22,843 nt of DNA. It comes from CAZMGG01 sp964565715. GTDB taxonomy: Bacteria > Planctomycetota > UBA1135 > UBA2386. Position numbers and translations under genes: made by a program. The DNA lies in NCBI GenBank assembly GCA_964565715.1, contig CAZMGG010000091.1:1-22843 (forward strand). Direction: 5' to 3'. The first letter of the stretch is position 1. Each line of letters opens with the position of its first letter. The notes under the pieces are model-generated. The model did no database searches and had not been told where the DNA came from. It saw only the letters and a list, made by a program, of their open reading frames with translations. This document shows positions 21,883 to 22,843 of this stretch, piece after piece.

Positions 21883-22827
21883 CTACCGCACCAGCAGCAG
21901 CGAACCCGAGGCCAGCACCGCCCACAGCAGCACGCCCAGCAGGAGCGGCCGCAGGCCGAGCTGCCGCAGCAGCGGGCCCGCCAGGCTGGTGCCGAGCAGG
22001 AACAGCGCCGCGGTCAGCAGGTGCCGGCCGCCGGTGGCCACCGCTTCGCCGACCGGCCGCAGTGCGGGCAGCGCGCTGACCAGCAGCGACGTCAGCAGGA
22101 ACCACAGGAGGAACCAGGGCCGCGCCGCCGGACCGCGGCCGGCATGGCCGCCGCGCGCAGAGAACCGCGCCAGCAGCAGGCTCACCGGCACGATCCACAG
22201 CGCCCGCGCCAGCTTGGTCGTGGTCGCCACCGCCAGCGCCGCGTCGCCACCGCTCGCCGCCGCGCCGACCACCGAACTGGTGTCGTGGATCGCCAGCGCG
22301 CACCAGCGGCCGAACTGGTCGGGCGACAGCCCGCACAGCGCGCCGAGCGGTGGGAAGAGCACCAGCGCCGAGCCGTTCAGCAGCAGCACCACCGCCAGCG
22401 CCGCTCCCGCCTCGCCGGGCCGTGCGCGCAGGGCGGCGGCGCCGGCGGCGATCGCGCTGCCGCCGCAGATGCCGGTGCCGGCCGCCAGCAGCAGGGTCAG
22501 GTCCCGCGGCAGCCGCAGCAGGCGGCCGAGCGGCAGGGCCAGCGCGAACACCACCAGCAGCGAACCGAGGGTCGGCAGGAAGGTGCCGGCCCCGGTCCGC
22601 AGCACCGCCGCGAGGTCCATGCCGGCCCCGAGCAGGACGATGCCCAGCTGCAGCAGGCGGGTGCCGGCCGGCGCGGCCCAGGCAGGCGTGCCGGCGAGGG
22701 CCGCCGCCAGCGCGCCCAGCAGGAGTGCCAGGCTGGGCGGGCAGGGCAGTGCCAGCAGCACGACCAGGACGGTGGGCACCAGCAGGGGCCAGCGGGCAGC
22801 CGGACGCAGCGGCAGGGCGGTGTTCAC
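21883..22827 (-). CDS. yeiH: YeiH-type (UPF0324) membrane transporter, putative sulfate exporter family
   Basis: The 314-residue protein is a polytopic inner-membrane protein with about ten hydrophobic segments. Family signatures are GTGICGGSAIAA, the WCALAIHDTSSVVGAAA segment and TTKLARALWIVP. The family is annotated as a putative sulfate exporter, but the transported substrate is not firmly established. The start is GTG at 22827, 16 bases from the window end, so its promoter is mostly outside; CACCAT seven bases before the GTG could be a weak -10. The flavoprotein gene lies 122 bases downstream on the same strand with its own -10-like box, so the two may be separate transcripts. Other sulfur-linked genes lie elsewhere in the window, but no operon link is visible. 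Confidence 0.88.
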   Translation of the reverse strand: MNTALPLRPAARWPLLVPTVLVVLLALPCPPSLALLLGALAAALAGTPAWAAPAGTRLLQLGIVLLGAGMDLAAVLRTGAGTFLPTLGSLLVVFALALPLGRLLRLPRDLTLLLAAGTGICGGSAIAAGAAALRARPGEAGAALAVVLLLNGSALVLFPPLGALCGLSPDQFGRWCALAIHDTSSVVGAAASGGDAALAVATTTKLARALWIVPVSLLLARFSARGGHAGRGPAARPWFLLWFLLTSLLVSALPALRPVGEAVATGGRHLLTAALFLLGTSLAGPLLRQLGLRPLLLGVLLWAVLASGSLLLVR

Positions 22828-22843
22828 GGGCGGGATGGTGCCC

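Overview
The window is very GC-rich and densely packed with genes on both strands. It most likely comes from a Planctomycetota genome. The support is a secreted cysteine/glycine-rich protein whose C-terminal region resembles planctomycete surface proteins, a bacterial Tricorn-like protease, a two-aspartate GT-C membrane protein and many exported proteins. This is inferred from protein resemblance; no rRNA or other phylogenetic marker is present. No tRNA, rRNA, CRISPR array or insertion sequence was seen. A run of 100 N (3916-4015) marks a gap inside fdhD.

Layout. 1-4199 (minus): a Tricorn-protease homolog cut by the window start, an exported CYTH/VTC-like protein with a C-terminal anchor, and FdhD. 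4277-7486 (plus): a nucleoside-salvage operon of a concentrative nucleoside transporter, a purine nucleoside phosphorylase and a GNAT-type acyltransferase. 7497-8719 (minus): a secreted planctomycete-type protein with an apparent one-base frameshift. 8720-9105: the only long non-coding stretch, with a plus-strand promoter and a hairpin-rich leader. 9106-14379 (plus): an apparent operon of an outer-membrane porin, a transglutaminase-like lipoprotein, a Cys-rich TusA-like protein, a DsrE-like protein, a TusA-OsmC fusion and a short MetE-type methyltransferase. 14376-16520 (minus): an exported HEAT-repeat protein whose stop codon shares a CTAG with the MetE-like stop. 16695-19285 (plus): a membrane-anchored alpha/beta hydrolase overlapping a GT-C-type membrane protein. 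19319-20305 (plus): class I fructose-1,6-bisphosphatase. 20318-22827 (minus): a long nitronate-monooxygenase-like flavoprotein and a YeiH-type (UPF0324) transporter.

The most interesting part is 11449-14379. Two TusA-like domains share an altered active-site motif in which the usual Cys-Pro-x-Pro becomes Cys-Gly. They flank a DsrE-like protein, one is fused to an OsmC domain that has lost its first redox cysteine, and a zinc-dependent thiol methyltransferase core follows. I infer a persulfide or thiol carrier relay of unknown purpose. Several sulfur-linked genes (fdhD, yeiH) also lie in the window, although no operon link is visible.

A second theme is regulatory. Several operon-leading genes have a TANNNT-like -10 element only 6-13 bases before the start codon and no clear Shine-Dalgarno sequence, which suggests leaderless or nearly leaderless mRNAs. 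Several operon-internal genes instead carry clear GGAG/GGAGG sites.
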